Shown here: in pieces, positions 14,513-20,652 of the stretch
Position numbering within the stretch: the first letter of the stretch is position 1
Layout of the letters: each line of letters begins with the position of its first letter
IMG/VR virus record: IMGVR_UViG_3300032242_000130
Coordinates: 1-35,670 of that record
Length of the DNA: 35,670 nt
Reading direction: 5' to 3' (one strand)
Source: a virus
The notes under the pieces: generated by a model
Database searches by the model: none
Told to the model about the DNA's origin: nothing
Seen by the model: the letters and a program-made list of their open reading frames with translations, nothing else
Made by a program: the position numbers and the translations under genes

Positions 14513-14838
14513 TGATGCGACCTATCTTGCATACGATTTGTAGCTTCACGGGTGCGCCAGATTTCCACTTCAAGTCGGTAACTTTCTATTTCCCAACGTA
14601 ATGTTTCTTCTTTTTCGACCGCTTCGGCTAAACCTTTGATAACGGTTAAATATTCTGGATTGGAATATGCTTCACGTTCTTGGTGGCTGGCGGCATCTAT
14701 TCCGTTTAGTAGGGCGTCCCGCATCAGCATAGCTTTCTTTGATTTGCGGAATTCCTCAAGATAAACACGCTGTGCTTTAGCGTCCCCATAATGTGGGGCT
14801 TTGTCCCTAATTGCTTGGGTAGCTTCTTCTGGTTTCAT
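14509..14838 (-). CDS. Helical early phage protein (109 aa)
   Basis: A 109-aa, charged, almost entirely helical protein: 'AQRVYLEEFRKSKKAMLMRDALLNG', then 'EREAYSNPEYLTVIKGLAEAVEKEETLRWEIESYRLEVEIWRTREA'. I recognise this pattern from hypothetical early genes beside VRR-NUC or recombination genes in other phages, but no function is known to me. It is coupled to both neighbours by ATGA overlaps (14509-14512 and 14835-14838). Confidence 0.72.
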   Translation of the reverse strand: MKPEEATQAIRDKAPHYGDAKAQRVYLEEFRKSKKAMLMRDALLNGIDAASHQEREAYSNPEYLTVIKGLAEAVEKEETLRWEIESYRLEVEIWRTREATNRMQDRSHQ

Positions 14839-15101
14839 TTCAACACTCCAATCATCCGTAAAGCCGCGTCAGGGCTGTCAACACGGCACAACGTACCACC
14901 AATCCAATTTTCAAAAAAATCGCGTTGTAGGGCTGTCATAGGGGCTTTGACATCCCGTTTTATTTCCATAAGGTAACTGTGGTTCTTGTAACCCACCAAA
15001 AGGTCAACTGGTAAGCCAATAATCCAAACATAAGCGCCAGCGGCTCGCAAAGCGGCAACAATGGCATCTTGATTTGCATCCACACGTTTAGCGTATCTCA
15101 T
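14835..15101 (-). CDS. VRR-NUC-type endonuclease
   Basis: An 88-aa single-domain protein: 'RVDANQDAIVAALRAAGAYVWIIGLPVDLLVGYKNHSYLMEIK', with the restriction-endonuclease-fold signature PVDLLVG...(L)MEIK (D33, E47, K49), then 'MTALQRDFFENWIGG' with the conserved Gln, and a closing 'DSPDAALRMIGV'. VRR-NUC proteins include structure-specific and Holliday-junction nucleases. In this operon it sits with a methyltransferase and an HNH nuclease. It is coupled at its start with the 15098 ORF and at its end with the 109-aa gene. Confidence 0.8.
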   Translation of the reverse strand: MRYAKRVDANQDAIVAALRAAGAYVWIIGLPVDLLVGYKNHSYLMEIKRDVKAPMTALQRDFFENWIGGTLCRVDSPDAALRMIGVLK

Positions 15102-15363
15102 TCATAAGCCTCCGTAATTCTTCTACGGCTTTCTTCCCACGCTTTTTCACTAAGTCGGATGAGACTTGCTGCCACCATGCTAATGCAACCAGTTTCCCAT
15201 CCTCCGTCAATTTCTTGTTGTATCTCTTGATCCAATCCTTTGCTTCCATCTGGCGCAATGTCTCCTGTATCTCTAAGCGCCTGGTCAACGGTAGATCGGC
15301 TAAATTCTTCACCGTCTTTAAGTCGAGAGAGGATTGAGTTTGCGATTTGTCTGTGTTCTTCAT
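15088..15363 (-). CDS. Early phage protein, frame B of an overlapping pair (91 aa)
   Basis: This alternative frame covers 266 of the 270 bases of frame A. The product is basic and helical: 'LPLTRRLEIQETLRQMEAKDWIKRYNKK', then 'ALAWWQQVSSDLVKKRGKKAVEELRRLMNEIR'. The WW and 'RGKKAVEELRRxMNE' elements resemble small phage proteins with an 'RG-x-x-A-x-x-L-x-x-x-M' ending. Its start ATG lies four bases after that of frame A. Its codon third positions are less AT-rich than its neighbours. It could be the true gene, a second product, or a shadow. Confidence 0.45.
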   Translation of the reverse strand: MKNTDKSQTQSSLDLKTVKNLADLPLTRRLEIQETLRQMEAKDWIKRYNKKLTEDGKLVALAWWQQVSSDLVKKRGKKAVEELRRLMNEIR

Positions 15364-15367
15364 TCAT
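15098..15367 (-). CDS. Early phage protein, frame A of an overlapping pair (89 aa)
   Basis: This frame has ATGA junctions with both neighbours: its start overlaps the methyltransferase stop and its stop overlaps the VRR-NUC start, as is usual in this operon. Its codons favour A or T at the third position, like neighbouring genes. The N-terminal half (NSILSRLKDGEEFSRSTVDQALRDTGDI) looks like a helical protein. A GAGGA ribosome site lies upstream. Almost the same DNA is open in another frame (15088-15363), and that product also looks protein-like. I favour this frame on junctions and codon use. Unknown function. Confidence 0.5.
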   Translation of the reverse strand: MNEEHRQIANSILSRLKDGEEFSRSTVDQALRDTGDIAPDGSKGLDQEIQQEIDGGWETGCISMVAASLIRLSEKAWEESRRRITEAYE

Positions 15368-16419
15368 TTCATTTCCTCAAATTTTTGTATTCTTTTACCT
15401 ATCCAACGCATTACAGGCACTGCCATGCTATTACCAAGGGCTTTATATCGAGGTCCATCTGGCGTGGGTTTGCCTTTAGATTGAATGTCGGTGTAATTAT
15501 CGCCAAAGCCCTGCAATCTCTCACATTCCACGGGGGTTAATCTGCGTACTGCCATTCCCTGCCAAAGATTTGGCACATGATGGTAATCTGATCCAATATC
15601 AATTGTTTTACTAACTTCACCAGTAATATCATTGTTGTATGCGTCAAATCCAATAGGTTGCGCTACTCCATGCTGATCAGTTTTGGTTAAACATGGCGCA
15701 ATGTCATGCATTGGCTCTGTGGCATTGCCGCCATTCTCAGGCTTGCGGCCTATCCAATTGCCAGGTATGCCATAAGATGGAATCAAATCTTCTGTTTCAA
15801 AATCGTAACGTTGGCCAGCGCCTCGTGTAAGGCACTTGGCAGGGTCTTCCCTCTTTTCTCTGCTCGGCGCAGGATTCCCTGACAAGCTGTGGCGCTCAAA
15901 AAGTACCGCTGCGGCAGGTCGCCAGTCTCCAAGGTATCCGATAACGAACACACGTCTGCGTCTTTGGGCCACTCCAAAGTATTGAGCGTCAAGAACGCGG
16001 TAGGCGAACCCATACCCGAGTTCCCCCAACCCTCCGAGGAATGTTCCAAAGTCTTTTCCTCCGTTAGATGACAAAACGCCAGGGACGTTCTCCCAGACCA
16101 ACCATCGGGGCCGATATTTGTCAGCAATGGCAAGATAGGTAAGCATGAGGTTGCCACGAGGGTCATCCAATCCTTTTCTAAGTCCTGCGACTGAGAATGA
16201 CTGACAGGGAGTTCCTCCAACGAAAAGATCAACATTTGATTCAAGATTCCACTCCTTAAATTTGGTCATATCGCCAACATTTGGCGTGTTTGGGTAATGA
16301 TGTGCAAGCACTTCAGATGGGAATTTCTCAATTTCAGAATAAGCCACAGCTTTCCAACCAAGCGGATGCCAAGCTACTGTTGCTGCTTCAATGCCAGAAC
16401 AAACGCTGAGATATTTCAT
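15364..16419 (-). CDS. dcm: DNA (cytosine-5) methyltransferase
   Basis: A 351-aa C5 methyltransferase that transfers a methyl group from S-adenosylmethionine to cytosine in DNA. All key motifs are present in order: motif I CSGIEAATVAWHPLG (7-21), motif IV GGTPCQSFSVAG with catalytic C72, motif VI ENV (110-112), motif VIII QRRRRVFVIG (152-161), motif IX RLTPVECERLQGF, and motif X ALGNSMAVPVM near the end. The target-recognition region lies at about 190-290. No partner restriction enzyme is seen, so it is an orphan. In an early operon it probably protects the phage DNA from host restriction. dcm is used as a family name; the target is unknown. Confidence 0.93.
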   Translation of the reverse strand: MKYLSVCSGIEAATVAWHPLGWKAVAYSEIEKFPSEVLAHHYPNTPNVGDMTKFKEWNLESNVDLFVGGTPCQSFSVAGLRKGLDDPRGNLMLTYLAIADKYRPRWLVWENVPGVLSSNGGKDFGTFLGGLGELGYGFAYRVLDAQYFGVAQRRRRVFVIGYLGDWRPAAAVLFERHSLSGNPAPSREKREDPAKCLTRGAGQRYDFETEDLIPSYGIPGNWIGRKPENGGNATEPMHDIAPCLTKTDQHGVAQPIGFDAYNNDITGEVSKTIDIGSDYHHVPNLWQGMAVRRLTPVECERLQGFGDNYTDIQSKGKPTPDGPRYKALGNSMAVPVMRWIGKRIQKFEEMK

Positions 16420-16421
16420 GA

Positions 16422-17183
16422 TTAACTTTTCAACAATTTAATTCTTGCCAATATCTCAGGATTCGGCGGCACACTTTTTTTTCTGTCCTCATCAAGTTTA
16501 GTCAATGCTGGATCACGTTCTGATCTAGATGGTACGGTGGTATGCACAACATCAAACTTGTTAACAGGTTTAGCAACCCATTCTGCTTTAAATGCCTGCC
16601 ATCCACGAACACAACATTCAGTTAAAGCCTGTTCCAATGACCAGCCTGCTTTGCCTGCTTCGGCAATGATGCCATCAATGGCTCGTTGAGTTATTGGTGC
16701 TTTTTTTGCTTTTCTTAAAGTTTTGAAATCATCCCAAACAGATTGTGAAACGCCGTCAGGCGTAGCAACGATAGTTGCTCTTTCTTTTATTGGTTTATGG
16801 TTATTGGTTATTGGTTCTTGGTTATTGGTTGCTATTGGGGTCGCATTAGGGGGGCTAATAGCCTCCCCATTGCTATCCTTATGCCAACGCTTTGCCGCAC
16901 CTTTTTTGCCATCTTCTGAAAATTTGCGGTATTTGGCTATTTCTTCGTCAGCGCGTGGATTTATAAACCCTTTTTCTGTTGATACAAAAAACTCATCCAA
17001 TACTGTCAAAACTTCCTGTTCATATTCACGCAAACCAATCTGCCTAGCAATATCACGCTGTCTGATTGATGCTTCATGAAGATAGTAATGATCTAGAAGC
17101 CTGCGATATGCCAAGTCCTCTAATGGTGAAAGATGATGTGTGTGCGACTTGTAGTCGCCAATATGAAATTGGTAAAAGTGCAT
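16422..17183 (-). CDS. DUF1376 (YdaU-like) replication protein
   Basis: A 253-aa protein from ATG 17183 (an in-frame GTG two codons earlier has poorer ribosome-site spacing; AGGG lies seven bases before the ATG). The N-terminus 'FYQFHIGDYKSHTHHLSPLEDLAYRRLLDHYYLHE' is the DUF1376 signature, followed by 'RQIGLREYEQEVLTVLDEFF' and 'FINPRADEEIAKYRKFSEDGKKGAAKRW'. A low-complexity linker (about 115-132) holds the repeated 'TNNQEPI / TNNHKPI'. The C-terminal domain 'WDDFKTLRKAKKAPITQRAIDGIIAEAGKAGWSLEQALTECCVRGWQAFKAEW' is typical of helicase-loader/initiator-type phage proteins. Role in phage replication is inferred. It lies between the repressor and the methyltransferase. Confidence 0.85.
   Translation of the reverse strand: MHFYQFHIGDYKSHTHHLSPLEDLAYRRLLDHYYLHEASIRQRDIARQIGLREYEQEVLTVLDEFFVSTEKGFINPRADEEIAKYRKFSEDGKKGAAKRWHKDSNGEAISPPNATPIATNNQEPITNNHKPIKERATIVATPDGVSQSVWDDFKTLRKAKKAPITQRAIDGIIAEAGKAGWSLEQALTECCVRGWQAFKAEWVAKPVNKFDVVHTTVPSRSERDPALTKLDEDRKKSVPPNPEILARIKLLKS
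16789..16830. repeat. Tandem 7-bp iteron-like repeats inside the DUF1376 gene
   Basis: Six tandem 7-bp units read on the plus strand: ATTGGTT, TATGGTT, ATTGGTT, ATTGGTT, CTTGGTT, ATTGGTT. They encode the linker TNNQEPITNNHKPI on the other strand (two 21-bp, seven-residue blocks). Repeats inside an initiator gene recall the lambda O gene, where iterons form the origin. Origin function here is a hypothesis. Confidence 0.75.
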
Positions 17184-17286
17184 TCCCACGCCCTAATGAT
17201 CCACCCAAAAAGAAACCTCGGCAGGAGGGGTGGGTTCTCTTTTCGACAAGGGGATCAATCCTTGCCTAGCCGTGTTTCAAACAATC
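17184..17286 (-). other. Structured leader between repressor and DUF1376 genes
   Basis: A 103-base gap on the leftward transcript with no convincing ORF on either strand. It contains short inverted repeats on the minus strand: GGAT-TG-ATCC, and CCACCC pairing with GGGTGG around the segment just before the DUF1376 ribosome site. The latter could limit translation of the replication gene. I see nothing else. Confidence 0.35.
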
Positions 17287-17442
17287 TTACACTAAAAACC
17301 ACTCAGGTTTCAAGTCCCTAAGCTGGCGCAATCTCAACTCAGGCACTGTTGTCCATTGGCAAACAGCCGCCCTATTAATGCCCAAAAGCCTAGCAAGCTC
17401 AGTCTGTGAGCCTGCCAATTGGATTAATTGTTGTTTTGTCAT
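17287..17442 (-). CDS. Cro/YdaS-like small HTH repressor (51 aa)
   Basis: A 51-aa protein: 'MTKQQLIQLAGSQTELARLLG' then 'INRAAVCQWTTVPELRLRQLRDL' and KPEWFLV. Helices 2-3 (SQTELARLLGINRAAVCQW, about 12-30) form a classic helix-turn-helix of the Cro/YdaS type, with 'VPELRLRQLRDL' as the following helix. The length fits minimal Cro-like proteins. It is the first gene of the leftward operon and lies beside divergent promoters with an operator-like palindrome. There is no ribosome site, and the predicted -10 box ends six bases before the ATG, so the mRNA may be leaderless like lambda cI from PRM. It probably controls both early directions. Confidence 0.82.
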   Translation of the reverse strand: MTKQQLIQLAGSQTELARLLGINRAAVCQWTTVPELRLRQLRDLKPEWFLV

Positions 17443-17448
17443 GGGTAA

Positions 17449-17477
17449 ATTGTAAAGCTAGATTAACAAAATAACAA
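17449..17477 (-). promoter_or_regulatory. Leftward promoter for repressor/replication operon
   Basis: On the minus strand: -35 TTGTTA (17472-17477), 17-base spacer, -10 TACAAT (17449-17454; five of six consensus bases). Transcription would begin about at the A of the ATG at 17442. Confidence 0.65.
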
Positions 17478-17516
17478 CATTAGGGTTTGTCCCTAGAAAA
17501 TAATTGCAAAAAGTGC

Positions 17517-17545
17517 TTGACCTGTGGTTAAGTTTGCTTAACAAT
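17517..17545 (+). promoter_or_regulatory. Rightward early promoter
   Basis: -35 TTGACC (17517-17522), 17-base spacer, -10 AACAAT (17540-17545; four of six). It would drive 17592 onward. The spacer contains an operator-like inverted repeat. The 5' leader to ATG 17592 has AAGGA at the expected distance. Confidence 0.6.
17527..17542. promoter_or_regulatory. Operator-like inverted repeat between -35 and -10
   Basis: GTTAAG-TTTG-CTTAAC is a perfect 6+4+6 inverted repeat lying in the spacer of the rightward promoter and just touching its -10 box. This is a natural site for repression by the adjacent Cro-like protein. A second inverted repeat, TAGGG-TTTGT-CCCTA at 17481-17495, lies just upstream of the -35 of the leftward promoter. 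Confidence 0.6.
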
Positions 17546-17591
17546 ACATCCATTCCCCAGCACAACGCATAGGGTCTTTAAGGAAATCAAA

Positions 17592-17849
17592 ATGACGCAA
17601 GAAGAACAGCAATTAATTGATGCAATTAAAGCATTGCCAAATCATCAAGTTTTTGATGGCCGCTTTGGTGGTAGCGTAATTATTGTCATTACAAAACCAA
17701 ACGGTGTTAAACAACAATCTGTTTGGCTTAAACGCAAACACACAATTGAAAACTTGCAAGGGTTCTTAACAACTCCTTGGCAGCATAACGCTTCTTACAA
17801 CTCTCAATTTCTTGGCGCACAACCAGCTCGCGCAGGCGAAGATTATTAA
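17592..17849 (+). CDS. First rightward early protein (85 aa), unknown
   Basis: An 85-aa protein: 'TQEEQQLIDAIKALPNHQVFDGRFGGSVIIVITKPNGVKQQSVWLKRKHTIENLQGF', then a polar tail. The middle looks like a small alpha/beta domain. No family is recognised. It has an AAGGA ribosome site seven bases upstream and is the first gene after the rightward promoter, where phages often place regulators or anti-host functions. Confidence 0.65.
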   Translation: MTQEEQQLIDAIKALPNHQVFDGRFGGSVIIVITKPNGVKQQSVWLKRKHTIENLQGFLTTPWQHNASYNSQFLGAQPARAGEDY

Positions 17850-17859
17850 AGGAACAACC

Positions 17860-18111
17860 ATGAGACACATAGATACCCTCCCCTTTGTAGACGCAAGAAT
17901 CATGATCGACCAAGGTCTTGAGCATCTTTCTATTGAACACGGCGATATGGCAGTCCCTGTTGACTGTTATTTTTGCCCTGTAACTGGCAACCTTTGGCAC
18001 TGTTACCTTGGTACTGCCGATATATCAGGCGTAATGTCAGCAACCGCAATAGCTGAATTGGAACGTGAATTTGCCCCTAAAAGTCTTTATGAAAGTGCTG
18101 ACTATGTTTGA
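17860..18111 (+). CDS. Early phage protein (83 aa), unknown
   Basis: The start is placed at ATG 17860, with AAAGGA six bases upstream, and not at an upstream ATG that would overlap the previous gene. The 83-aa product 'RHIDTLPFVDARIMIDQGLEHLSIEHGDMAVPVDCYFCPVTGNLWHCYLGTADISGVMS' has C and H residues in a C-x-x-C-like arrangement with wide spacing, and a helical C-terminus. No family is recognised. It overlaps the next small gene by 8 bases. Confidence 0.6.
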   Translation: MRHIDTLPFVDARIMIDQGLEHLSIEHGDMAVPVDCYFCPVTGNLWHCYLGTADISGVMSATAIAELEREFAPKSLYESADYV

Positions 18112-18220
18112 AATCGAAACTTATAAAAAACCAACAGATTGGGCGCAAGTTGCTTTATATGTTGTATCCGTAGTCGCCATTATTGTGGTAATTCTTGACG
18201 TTTTATATTGGAGAGCATGA
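18104..18220 (+). CDS. Tiny membrane protein (38 aa)
   Basis: 38 aa: MFEIETYKKPTDWAQVALYV then VSVVAIIVVILDVLYWRA. There is a polar N-terminus of about 14 residues and one strongly hydrophobic segment of about 20. It is tightly packed: the start overlaps the previous gene and the stop TGA shares a base with the ATG at 18220. Function unknown; small early membrane proteins in phages often act on host physiology or superinfection, but nothing specific can be said. Confidence 0.55.
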   Translation: MFEIETYKKPTDWAQVALYVVSVVAIIVVILDVLYWRA

Positions 18221-18786
18221 TGCAGAAAATTTCGACAGCGTTGGTCAAGGCTCAGAAAGCCTTTGGTCCAGCATTGAAATCCTCAACTAACCCACACTTC
18301 AAATCACGTTATGCCGACCTGTCAGCTTGCGTAGAAGCCGTAATCACTGGCCTAAACGACAACGGCATAGCGTTAATCCAGAAATGCTATGACTGCGCCA
18401 ATGGCGTAATGGTGGAAACCATGTTTGTGCATGAATCTGGCGAAATGCTTGAGTGCGGCATCTTGCACGTTCCCGCAAGCAAACAAGACCCACAGGGTTA
18501 CGGTTCGGCATTGACTTATGCCAGGCGGTATAGCCTGATGGCTGCCTGCGGTATTGCCCCAGAAGATGACGATGGCAACAGCGCCAGCCGCAAAACTGAA
18601 ATTAAATCCATTGTTAATGAAAACCAGATTCTTGACCTAATGGCGGCAATGGACGAAACCAACACACTAGAAGAATTGCAAAAATCCTACAAAGCCGCTT
18701 ACGCCGCCGCCAATAGCGACCCAGTTTGGCAAAAGCAAGTCATGGCTAAGAAAGATGCCAAAAAAGCATTGTTGGGGGCTAAATAA
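18220..18786 (+). CDS. erf: ERF-family single-strand annealing protein
   Basis: A 188-aa protein from ATG 18220 (GGAGAG about five bases upstream; TTG 18208 and ATG 18217 are alternatives). It matches the ERF superfamily: 'ISTALVKAQKAFGPALKSSTNPHFKSRYADLSACVEAV', 'LNDNGIALIQ', 'HESGEMLECGILHVP', and the key 'DPQGYGSALTYARRYSLMAACGIAPEDDDGN'. ERF proteins anneal complementary single strands in phage recombination and genome circularisation. The C-terminal 55 residues are helical and Lys/Ala-rich. It is followed directly by a YqaJ exonuclease and an SSB-like protein, giving a full annealing recombination module. Confidence 0.92.
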   Translation: MQKISTALVKAQKAFGPALKSSTNPHFKSRYADLSACVEAVITGLNDNGIALIQKCYDCANGVMVETMFVHESGEMLECGILHVPASKQDPQGYGSALTYARRYSLMAACGIAPEDDDGNSASRKTEIKSIVNENQILDLMAAMDETNTLEELQKSYKAAYAAANSDPVWQKQVMAKKDAKKALLGAK

Positions 18787-19397
18787 TGGAACAACGTACA
18801 GAAGAATGGTTTGCTGCTCGATGCGGCAAAGTCACCGCCAGCCGCGTGGCAGACATTATTGCCAAGACCAAAACAGGTTACAGCACTAGCCGCGAGAATT
18901 ACTTAGCGCAATTGGTTTGTGAACGCATGACAGGTAAGCCTGCTGAATCTTATTCAAATGCGGCAATGCAGTGGGGTACAGATCAAGAACCCTTTGCCAG
19001 AGCCGCCTACGAAGCCGCCAAAGACGTTTTAGTAGACGAGTTAGGGTTTGCTGTGCATCCGACCATTGCGATGGCTGGTGCATCTCCTGATGGCTTGGTG
19101 GGTGAGTTTGGATTGGTTGAAATTAAATGCCCCAACACTGCCACACACATTGAAACGCTGTTAACCCAAATCGTGCCGACTAAGTACATAACGCAAATTC
19201 AGTGGCAGCTTTCATGTACACAACGGCAATGGTGCGACTTTGTAAGTTTTGATCCACGCATGGACGAGGGCTTACAGTTATTTATCAAGCGGGTGGAATA
19301 TGACCCGATTTATGTCGGACAACTTGAAAAAGAGGTAATCAATTTCTTATTTGACGTTGAATACAAGATTATGCAACTTAACAAACTGAAAGCGTAA
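18786..19397 (+). CDS. YqaJ-type viral recombinase / lambda-like exonuclease
   Basis: A 203-aa protein of the YqaJ/lambda exonuclease family. It starts 'QRTEEWFAARCGKVTASRVADII', then 'QWGTDQEPFARAAYE' (E68), and the nuclease core 'AGASPDGLVGEFGLVEIKCP' (D102, E112, K114), followed by 'YITQIQWQLSCTQRQWCDFVSFDP' with the conserved Gln residues. These residues bind two metals to digest one strand of duplex ends 5' to 3', producing single strands for the ERF protein encoded just upstream. The length (lambda exonuclease is 226 aa) is normal. It shares one base with the ERF stop (TAATG). Confidence 0.93.
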   Translation: MEQRTEEWFAARCGKVTASRVADIIAKTKTGYSTSRENYLAQLVCERMTGKPAESYSNAAMQWGTDQEPFARAAYEAAKDVLVDELGFAVHPTIAMAGASPDGLVGEFGLVEIKCPNTATHIETLLTQIVPTKYITQIQWQLSCTQRQWCDFVSFDPRMDEGLQLFIKRVEYDPIYVGQLEKEVINFLFDVEYKIMQLNKLKA

Positions 19398-19398
19398 C

Positions 19399-19647
19399 AT
19401 GAAGAAAATCAAAAACCTAGTTGTCATTACTGGCACTTACACCAACAAAGACGGACAAGAAAAGAAACGTTACCAAACCATTGGCAGCTTGTTTGAGGAC
19501 GGTGAAAACCTAAAAATCAAGCTAGACACAATTCCCTTGGTGGATGGTGGTTGGACAGGTTGGGCAAACTGCTATGAACTAGAAGCGCCAGCACAAAAGC
19601 CACGCAAGATGGGTTTTGATGATATGCCTGATGACATACCGTTTTAA
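19399..19647 (+). CDS. SSB-like protein with SSB-type acidic tail
   Basis: An 82-aa protein. The first 60 residues ('NLVVITGTYTNKDGQEKKRYQTIGSLFEDGENLKIKLDTIP') look like a small OB-type beta fold. The C-terminus 'GFDDMPDDIPF' reproduces the conserved DDDIPF tail by which bacterial SSB recruits partners. I recognise similar short phage proteins that are taken as single-strand binding proteins. Its position after ERF and exonuclease genes supports a recombination/replication role. Confidence 0.75.
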   Translation: MKKIKNLVVITGTYTNKDGQEKKRYQTIGSLFEDGENLKIKLDTIPLVDGGWTGWANCYELEAPAQKPRKMGFDDMPDDIPF

Positions 19648-19649
19648 TC

Positions 19650-19979
19650 ATGAGTTTACTTAAAGAAATTTGGTTTCCTGACCTTGCATTTCCAAGGGTC
19701 AGGGCAACAGACCCAATAACTTCATTTGAAGCGGCTGACCAAGCTAAAGACTTGGCAAGCAAACACCACAAAGCCATTGTGGAAGCACTTAAAAGTGGCG
19801 CTATGGGCAAAGATGGCATAGCTGCGGCAACAGGGCTTGATGGCAATCAAGTAGCTAGGCGGTTGCCTGAGTTGGCGCGGGTTAACGAAATAGAGTTAAC
19901 TGGCAACAACACAAAATCAAAATCAGGTCGAGCAGAACGCGAATGGTGTATTAAACCCAAACAAATGGAGTTGATATGA
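19650..19979 (+). CDS. Winged-helix DNA-binding protein
   Basis: A 109-aa protein: 'RATDPITSFEAADQAKDLASKHHKAIVEALKSGAMGKDGIAAATGLDGNQVARRLPELARVNEIELTG', then a basic wing (KSKSGRAEREW). The helices 'KDGIAAATGLDGNQVARRLPEL' form a winged-helix recognition element as in MarR/helicase-loader-like phage proteins. The opening 'TDPxTSxEAAxxA' is frequent in phage proteins of this type. It probably binds DNA; whether it regulates transcription or assists replication is unknown. Confidence 0.72.
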   Translation: MSLLKEIWFPDLAFPRVRATDPITSFEAADQAKDLASKHHKAIVEALKSGAMGKDGIAAATGLDGNQVARRLPELARVNEIELTGNNTKSKSGRAEREWCIKPKQMELI

Positions 19980-20164
19980 GTACATTTAATCGAAAGCGGC
20001 AGATCATGGAACATGAACCTGTTCATAACCAACCACCACAGCGCACATGGGTAGGGCTGACTGATGATGAATTTAATGAACTTTATGATAGATATGTTCC
20101 AATAACTTGTTATGCGTTGTTGATTGAAAAGGTTGAAGCCAAACTCAAGGAGAAGAACACATGA
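19976..20164 (+). CDS. Small phage protein with WVGLTDDE motif (62 aa)
   Basis: A 62-aa protein ending 'RTWVGLTDDEFNELYDRYVP' and 'YALLIEKVEAKLKEKNT'. The WVGLTDxE motif followed by a helix and 'IExKLKEKN' is very common in small proteins of phages infecting Proteobacteria, always of unknown role. It is coupled to both neighbours by ATGA overlaps. Confidence 0.7.
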   Translation: MSTFNRKRQIMEHEPVHNQPPQRTWVGLTDDEFNELYDRYVPITCYALLIEKVEAKLKEKNT

Positions 20165-20256
20165 TTGATACAATAATTTTGTTAGTATTGGGCGCATTTA
20201 TTGGAATTGGTGGATTGTTAGCAATTTTCATTTTTTTAGATTTTTATCAGAAGTGA
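20161..20256 (+). CDS. Tiny membrane protein (31 aa)
   Basis: 31 aa, almost wholly hydrophobic: MIDTIILLVLGAFIGIGGLL then AIFIFLDFYQK. One membrane span. The start overlaps the previous stop (ATGA) and AAGGAG lies just upstream. Function unknown. Confidence 0.5.
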   Translation: MIDTIILLVLGAFIGIGGLLAIFIFLDFYQK

Positions 20257-20258
20257 TG

Positions 20259-20285
20259 TTGACAAACACAAATTTCATATAAAAT
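20259..20285 (+). promoter_or_regulatory. Putative sigma-70 promoter before 20318
   Basis: A perfect -35 TTGACA (20259-20264) is followed by TATAAAAT (20278-20285). With TAAAAT as -10 the spacer is 15 bases, shorter than the optimum. It lies in the only sizeable gap of this region, so it probably gives the next gene an independent start. Confidence 0.6.
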
Positions 20286-20317
20286 GGCATTTCCATTAAC
20301 CTTGCAAGGAAAAGAAA

Positions 20318-20650
20318 ATGGGCTACGAAGCAAAGAAAATTCCATCAGCAATCAGCTCTGATATGACTGGTGAAAAGAAAGTTAGCGTTCCTAAAATGGA
20401 TCGTGAATACGGCGGTGCTAAGTCTATGACAGGCGCAACACCACCCAAAGGCGCGACCAGCAGCGACACTAGCGGCGAACGCAAAATGAAAATCCAAGGT
20501 GGTGTCGGCATGGGAATGGCTGATGGCATTGGTATGCGTGAAGCCAGCCACATGGGTATGCACGATGGACGCAAAGGCGAAATGAAAGGTGGCACAAGCG
20601 AAGCCACTTGTTATGAGCACAAGCGTTACGAACACGCACAAGACAAATAA
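20318..20650 (+). CDS. Low-complexity phage protein (110 aa), unknown
   Basis: A 110-aa protein rich in Gly, Met, Lys and Ser: 'GYEAKKIPSAISSDMTGEKKVSVPKMDREYGGAKSMTG', then 'GVGMGMADGIGMREASHMGMHDGRKGEMKGGTSEATCYEHKRYEHAQDK'. It is probably disordered. No domain is recognised. It has a clear ribosome site (CAAGGAAAAG), a likely promoter of its own and a strong hairpin just after the stop, so it may be expressed at a high level. The opposite strand is also open, but only because of codon bias. Confidence 0.6.
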   Translation: MGYEAKKIPSAISSDMTGEKKVSVPKMDREYGGAKSMTGATPPKGATSSDTSGERKMKIQGGVGMGMADGIGMREASHMGMHDGRKGEMKGGTSEATCYEHKRYEHAQDK

Positions 20651-20652
20651 GC

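Noticed and set aside
15783-16244. 153-aa minus-strand ORF within the methyltransferase gene
   Set aside because: It lies wholly inside the C5 methyltransferase on the same strand in another frame; the methyltransferase motifs are complete and the alternate product has no recognisable pattern.
17066-17321. Two plus-strand ORFs (67 and 62 aa) opposite the start of the DUF1376 gene
   Set aside because: They cover the conserved N-terminus of the DUF1376 gene and the repressor's end on the other strand, and have no ribosome site or promoter. The C-x-x-C in one appears accidental.
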